From Nanobdellota archaeon (GTDB lineage Archaea; Nanobdellota; Nanobdellia; SCGC-AAA011-G17; VGLX01), in the NCBI GenBank assembly GCA_018894775.1, contig JAHIPG010000222.1:1-6853 (forward strand): 6,853 nt of DNA, given 5' to 3'. Each line of letters starts with the position of its first letter. The first letter of the stretch is position 1. The notes beneath the pieces are model-generated. The model had not been told where the DNA came from, searched no databases, and saw only the letters and a program-made list of their open reading frames with translations. This document shows positions 4,011-6,853 of this stretch, in pieces. The position numbers and the translations under genes are program-made.

Positions 4011-4703
4011 ATGCAGGATAAGTTTTATGATATGTTGATGCAGAAGGATGAGATTACTTGGCAGAGTCTTATCTATGATCTGATTAAATCTGAGGAGATG
4101 GATCCTTGGGATATTGATGTTTCTTTATTGACCCAAAAATACGTTGAGACTATAAAAGATTTGCAGGAGATGAATTTTTTCCTTTCTGGGAAGATTGTTC
4201 TTGCTTCAGCGATACTTTTGAAAATAAAGTCCAATAAGCTTATTGCTGAGGAGATCCCTTATCTTGAACACTTAATTTATCCCCCTGAAGAAGAGGAGTA
4301 TTTTGATGAGGAACGGCCTGAATATATTATTCCTGACTTGGCGATTAAGACCCCTCAAGCTAGGAAAAGGACTGTCAGCATGAATGATCTCGTATCTGCT
4401 TTACATAAAGCTTTGGAGGTAAATCATCGTAGAGTTATGAGGCGTGTTGCTGAGAAGAATTTTAAGATGCCTGAGATTCCACAAAAAAAGATAGATATTT
4501 CAAAGCTTATCATGAATGTTTATCAGAGGATTCTTTCTTTCTTCAAGAAAAATGAACCTGTTACTTTTAATAAGCTTGTAAACTCTGATAAGAAAGATGA
4601 TAAGATTATGACTTTTATTCCTTTATTACATTTGGATCATCAGGAAAAGATTATTCTTGAACAAAAAGAACATTTTGGTGATATCAATATTTTAAAACAT
4701 TAA
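4011..4703 (+). CDS. scpA: Segregation and condensation protein A (ScpA), kleisin
   Basis: ScpA is the kleisin that bridges the heads of the SMC dimer and makes a closed ring for chromosome compaction and segregation. The 230-residue protein shows the family's N-terminal pattern: DPWDIDVSLLTQKYVETIKDL (31-51), then a helix ending LASAILLKIKSNKLI (64-78). A charged linker follows (about 92-125). The C-terminal winged-helix part begins around 183 (PVTFNKLVN) and includes TFIPLLHLDHQEKIIL (201-216). Size and order match archaeal and bacterial ScpA. No smc or scpB is seen in this window, so its partner is encoded elsewhere. Start 4011 (MQDKFYDML) is chosen because its TATA box is 30 nt upstream; eight extra codons to 3987 would overlap that box. 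The stop overlaps the stop of the convergent arvC gene by 4 bp. Confidence 0.88.
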   Translation: MQDKFYDMLMQKDEITWQSLIYDLIKSEEMDPWDIDVSLLTQKYVETIKDLQEMNFFLSGKIVLASAILLKIKSNKLIAEEIPYLEHLIYPPEEEEYFDEERPEYIIPDLAIKTPQARKRTVSMNDLVSALHKALEVNHRRVMRRVAEKNFKMPEIPQKKIDISKLIMNVYQRILSFFKKNEPVTFNKLVNSDKKDDKIMTFIPLLHLDHQEKIILEQKEHFGDINILKH

Positions 4704-5089
4704 GCTTTTTCGTTTTTTTCTTTGTCTGGATTAAAAAGACTCATTAGGTCTATGACATATTTTCCTTCTCCTAATTTGAGAACGATGGGTTTTCCTTTGA
4801 ATATGTCCACAAGGTCTAGCTCGTATTTTCCTGGTTTTAGAACTCTTATGTTTTCTAGCTCTAGCACTACCGGCATTTCATCATCTAGATTGTCCCCTAT
4901 AATTGCTTTTACGTCGTTTTCTATCTGTTTCTTGTCCTCTTTTGTAAGTTCTTGTGTGATTTCTTTGGCTTTGTTTACATCTTGTTTCTTTACGTAGAAG
5001 AAGAATCTTCCGCCGCATTTGCAGCCTTCAAGTAGTTCTTTAGAACCGTCTGGGTAGAATTTTCCGCATCTCACACATTGGTGTGCCAT
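4700..5089 (-). CDS. arvC: ArvC-like zinc-ribbon protein (OapC/DUF2072)
   Basis: Third gene of a GTPase cassette. The 129-residue protein opens with a zinc ribbon, C5-x2-C8 and C23-x-C25, with GG after it. A charged helical middle follows (about 34-70), then a beta-rich C-terminal domain (about 73-120) holding two similar units, GKYELDLVDIF and GKYVIDLMSLF, that look like an internal duplication. This layout matches the archaeal family I know as OapC/ArvC, whose role is unresolved but tied to the vesicle-forming GTPase ArvA. An excellent ribosome binding site, GGAGGAG (5096-5102), lies 6 nt before the start and inside the end of arvB. The two genes are 2 nt apart, so they are clearly co-transcribed. 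The stop shares a TTAA palindrome with the scpA stop on the other strand. Confidence 0.82.
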   Translation of the reverse strand: MAHQCVRCGKFYPDGSKELLEGCKCGGRFFFYVKKQDVNKAKEITQELTKEDKKQIENDVKAIIGDNLDDEMPVVLELENIRVLKPGKYELDLVDIFKGKPIVLKLGEGKYVIDLMSLFNPDKEKNEKA

Positions 5090-5091
5090 CT

Positions 5092-5478
5092 CTAACTCCT
5101 CCTTTTGGAGATGTCTTCTGTAAGAAGCTCTATGTTATTAGGATTCCTTTTTATATCTTTGATTATGTTTGCAGGACCTACTACTGTTAGTCCTTCCCTA
5201 TCACCTAACAGGACTTTTGCCATGACATCTCGGACTGCTCCTTTAAATGCCTGGTTTCTTTTTTTGTTAGGATATATTGTACATAATTCTATACCTTTGA
5301 AGTTTTTGCTTATAGCTTCCATGGTTTTTTGTATTAATAGGGTTTCTTCTTCTGGCTTGAGTCTTCCTTCCATTACTATTATCTTGTTTTCTTTTGATAT
5401 TTCCAGAAGTTTTTTGACTCTTTTGTCTGATGAAAGAGTTTCGATTTCGTTGTATGGTATGAATTGTATCTTTAGCAT
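5092..5478 (-). CDS. arvB: ArvB-like protein (OapB/DUF2073)
   Basis: Middle gene of the cassette, 128 residues, soluble, with no membrane span. The pattern KIIVMEGRLKPEEETLLIQK (32-51), then FKGIELCTI and a final GLTVVGPANIIKDIKR, matches the archaeal DUF2073 family, also called OapB/ArvB. No catalytic motif is evident; it is likely a partner or regulator of the GTPase. The ATG follows the arvA stop by one base. A GGTGA ribosome binding site (5485-5489) lies inside the last codons of arvA, so translation is coupled. The family is recognised from memory and its molecular activity is unknown. Confidence 0.82.
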   Translation of the reverse strand: MLKIQFIPYNEIETLSSDKRVKKLLEISKENKIIVMEGRLKPEEETLLIQKTMEAISKNFKGIELCTIYPNKKRNQAFKGAVRDVMAKVLLGDREGLTVVGPANIIKDIKRNPNNIELLTEDISKRRS

Positions 5479-5479
5479 T

Positions 5480-6112
5480 TTATTTCACCAGTTTGTATAT
5501 TGAGTCGTAAAAGTCATCAAAGTTGTATCCCTTCAATGCTGACATTCCTACCACGGGGTATTGTGGGAAAGCTGACTCTATTTTCTTTAGGTTTGCTTTT
5601 CTCAAATCCATCTTGTTCCCGACTACTAATACTGGAATATTTCTTGCTGCCAGATTACCTATGATCGTGATGTTTACCTGTGAGTATGGGTTCTTTGTGG
5701 CATCTAATACGACTATGACACAGTCCATCTTGTCTAGCCATTGTATGGATTCTATGACTCCTTTTGTTGCTTCTTTTGCTCTTGCTTTTGCCTGTTTTTT
5801 GTTCAGCTTATGTTTCAAGAAGTCTTCATAGTCTATCTTTGTAGCTATTCCTGGAGTATCTACCAGGTTTACGCTTAGTTTTTTGCCACCTTTATTTAGG
5901 GCCACTTTTTCTTTAACGTTTACTTCTCTTGTTTCGTGAGGTATTGCTGATACAGAACTCATTTCTTTCCCTAACCAATCTTTGGAGATTTGATTAGCAA
6001 GCGTACTCTTTCCCGCGTTTGGAGGGCCATATAATCCTAGCTTAATGTCTGATTTTTTTTTGAAAGCTCTTAAGAACGCTCTTTTTACAAATTTGAATAA
6101 ACTGAATACCAT
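5480..6112 (-). CDS. arvA: ArvA-like small GTPase (Era-like), vesicle-associated family
   Basis: A 210-residue P-loop GTPase of the Era-like TRAFAC type. G1 is GPPNAGKST (29-37); switch I threonine is probably T61 in HETREVNV; G3 is DTPG (85-88); G4 is NKMD (166-169); G5 is MSALKG (190-195). All nucleotide-binding motifs are intact, so it should bind and hydrolyse GTP. It lacks the KH domain of true Era. The first 20 residues form a basic amphipathic helix with V2, F3, L5, F6, V9, F13 and F17 on one face and K7, R11, R15 and K18 on the other, suggesting direct membrane binding. The arvA-arvB-arvC order is that of the archaeal Oap/Arv cassette. From memory, the GTPase is needed for extracellular vesicle formation in Haloferax volcanii. 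The start has GAGTGAT (6117-6123) just 4 nt upstream. Confidence 0.85.
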   Translation of the reverse strand: MVFSLFKFVKRAFLRAFKKKSDIKLGLYGPPNAGKSTLANQISKDWLGKEMSSVSAIPHETREVNVKEKVALNKGGKKLSVNLVDTPGIATKIDYEDFLKHKLNKKQAKARAKEATKGVIESIQWLDKMDCVIVVLDATKNPYSQVNITIIGNLAARNIPVLVVGNKMDLRKANLKKIESAFPQYPVVGMSALKGYNFDDFYDSIYKLVK

Positions 6113-6154
6113 TTATATCACTCTTTTTTACTAAAGATAGTTAATTTTACTGGA

Positions 6155-6162
6155 TTTTTAAG
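6155..6162 (-). promoter_or_regulatory. Probable TATA box of the arvABC operon
   Basis: On the minus strand the 65-nt gap between rtcB and arvA contains CCTTAAAAATCC. A start about 27 nt on, near 6131, would give a leader of about 19 nt that includes the GAGTGAT site. The gap shows no T-run terminator after rtcB, so read-through from rtcB is also possible. Confidence 0.4.
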
Positions 6163-6177
6163 GATTTCGGTGTTTTG

Positions 6178-6853
6178 TTATCCTTTTATAACCCCTAGAG
6201 GTTTCATTTTCACTACTTTGAGGCTAATTCCTGCTTCATGGACGCTTTCTATTACTAAATCTACGTCCTTGTATGCTGCTGGAGCTTCTTCTGCTAGTAC
6301 TTTAAGATTGGTTGCTTTGACTACTTCTCCTTTAGCTTCTAGTTCTTTTTGTATCTCTGAGCCTCTAAACTTTTTGATGGCTGCACTTCTGGACATTGCT
6401 CTTCCTGCTCCGTGACATGTTGAACCAAAGGTTGTTTCCATTGCTTTTTCAGTTCCTACTAGTAAATATGATGCTGTTCCCATGCTTCCTGCTATGATTA
6501 CTGGAATTCCAGGGAAGCTTCTTGTTGCTCCTTTTCTATGCACTACTAAATCTTTCTTTTTTCCATTAACTGTGTGTTCTTCTACTTTGGCTATGTTGTG
6601 AGCTATTGCGTAAACCGTTTGCATGTCCATTTCTTGCCATTTTTTCTTGAAGACTTGTTCGAATGTTTCTCTTATCCAGTGTGTCATCACTAGTCTGTTT
6701 GTGAAAGCATAATTTACTGAGCATTTCATTGCTTTGTAATAGTCTTGTCCTTCTTCTGATTCAAATGGTGCGCATACTAATTGAGGGTCTGGGAGTTTTA
6801 TTCCATATTTTTGTGCTGCTTTAGAATGGATTTTTAGATAGTCTGTTGCTACT
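6178..6853 (-). CDS. rtcB: RNA-splicing ligase RtcB, C-terminal part (cut by window edge)
   Basis: RtcB joins RNA 2',3'-cyclic phosphate and 5'-OH ends using GTP and Mn2+, as in archaeal tRNA splicing and RNA repair. The visible 224 residues are roughly the last half of a protein usually about 480 long. The frame runs open to the right edge, and the ATG at 6729 is internal, not the start. Clear family signatures: LVCAPFESEEGQDYYKAMKC, then AHNIAK with a metal-ligand His, then VHRKGATRSFPG with the His that carries GMP, then GSMGTASYLLVGTEKAM, TFGSTCHGAGRAMSR, EEAPAAYKDVD and a final PLGVIKG. The stretch between KGATR and GSMGT seems shorter than in the Pyrococcus enzyme, which as I recall has about a dozen more residues there. 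All recognisable active-site residues are present, so the enzyme should work. Confidence 0.93.
   Translation of the reverse strand, partial: VATDYLKIHSKAAQKYGIKLPDPQLVCAPFESEEGQDYYKAMKCSVNYAFTNRLVMTHWIRETFEQVFKKKWQEMDMQTVYAIAHNIAKVEEHTVNGKKKDLVVHRKGATRSFPGIPVIIAGSMGTASYLLVGTEKAMETTFGSTCHGAGRAMSRSAAIKKFRGSEIQKELEAKGEVVKATNLKVLAEEAPAAYKDVDLVIESVHEAGISLKVVKMKPLGVIKG

Noticed and set aside
4722..5831. Plus-strand open frames opposite arvC, arvB and arvA
   Set aside because: They are mirror frames of well-recognised proteins and show no domain or ribosome binding site.
6178..6729. rtcB as a complete gene of 183 codons starting at 6729
   Set aside because: Conserved RtcB sequence continues without a stop to the window edge, so the ATG is internal and the gene is cut by the window.
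1..6853. tRNA, rRNA or CRISPR array
   Set aside because: No cloverleaf with a TTC-arm pattern, no rRNA-like stretch and no regularly spaced repeats were found by eye; a covariance-model search could still overturn this.

Overview
This window looks like a piece of a small, AT-rich archaeal chromosome. I would guess a DPANN archaeon of the Woesearchaeota/Pacearchaeota type. The archaeal assignment is firm: secE is coupled to an archaeal Spt5, there are TATA boxes at archaeal spacing, RtcB and an ArvABC-type GTPase cassette are present, and the kleisin ScpA is archaeal in style. The DPANN placement is weaker. It rests on low G+C, tight packing, and a membrane-anchored protein whose N-terminus (MELSINTIVIVVIG) I associate with those lineages.

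Layout. Positions 1-152 hold no gene I can support, only a hairpin and the secE promoter. secE (153-332) and spt5 (329-1117) form an operon with a 4-base start/stop overlap, and a perfect AT hairpin ends it. Positions 1143-2310 are an insertion: a TnpB gene of the IS200/IS605 kind without a TnpA. It has an intact RuvC and zinc-finger catalytic set, three 3'-end hairpins that look like an omega-RNA scaffold, and a 16-bp imperfect inverted repeat at its outer edges. Next, on the minus strand, is a single-pass pilin-like or membrane-anchored protein (2310-2858). It is divergent from galE (2994-3956), which is followed on the plus strand by scpA (4011-4703). The right third is a minus-strand block: the 3' part of rtcB (6178 to the window edge), then the cassette arvA (Era-like GTPase), arvB (DUF2073) and arvC (zinc ribbon). 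The arvC stop overlaps the scpA stop.

How the genes work. SecE is the small subunit of the Sec translocon and Spt5 is the universal elongation factor. ScpA is the kleisin that closes the SMC ring. RtcB ligates tRNA exon halves and repairs RNA. GalE supplies UDP-galactose for glycans. ArvABC homologues are, from memory, linked to extracellular vesicle formation in Haloferax, where the GTPase is the driver. The ArvA here begins with a basic amphipathic helix that would suit membrane attachment.

Most interesting points: (1) an ArvABC cassette with an Arf-like amphipathic N-terminus; (2) an Spt5 with a roughly 105-residue acidic, lysine-rich N-terminal tail carrying a duplicated hydrophobic motif; (3) three plus-strand genes whose TATA box starts exactly 30 nt before the ATG, so they are almost certainly leaderless, while the other genes have Shine-Dalgarno sites; (4) a TnpB gene whose codon choice switches abruptly at the start of the RuvC domain and which is bracketed by an inverted repeat unexpected for this family.
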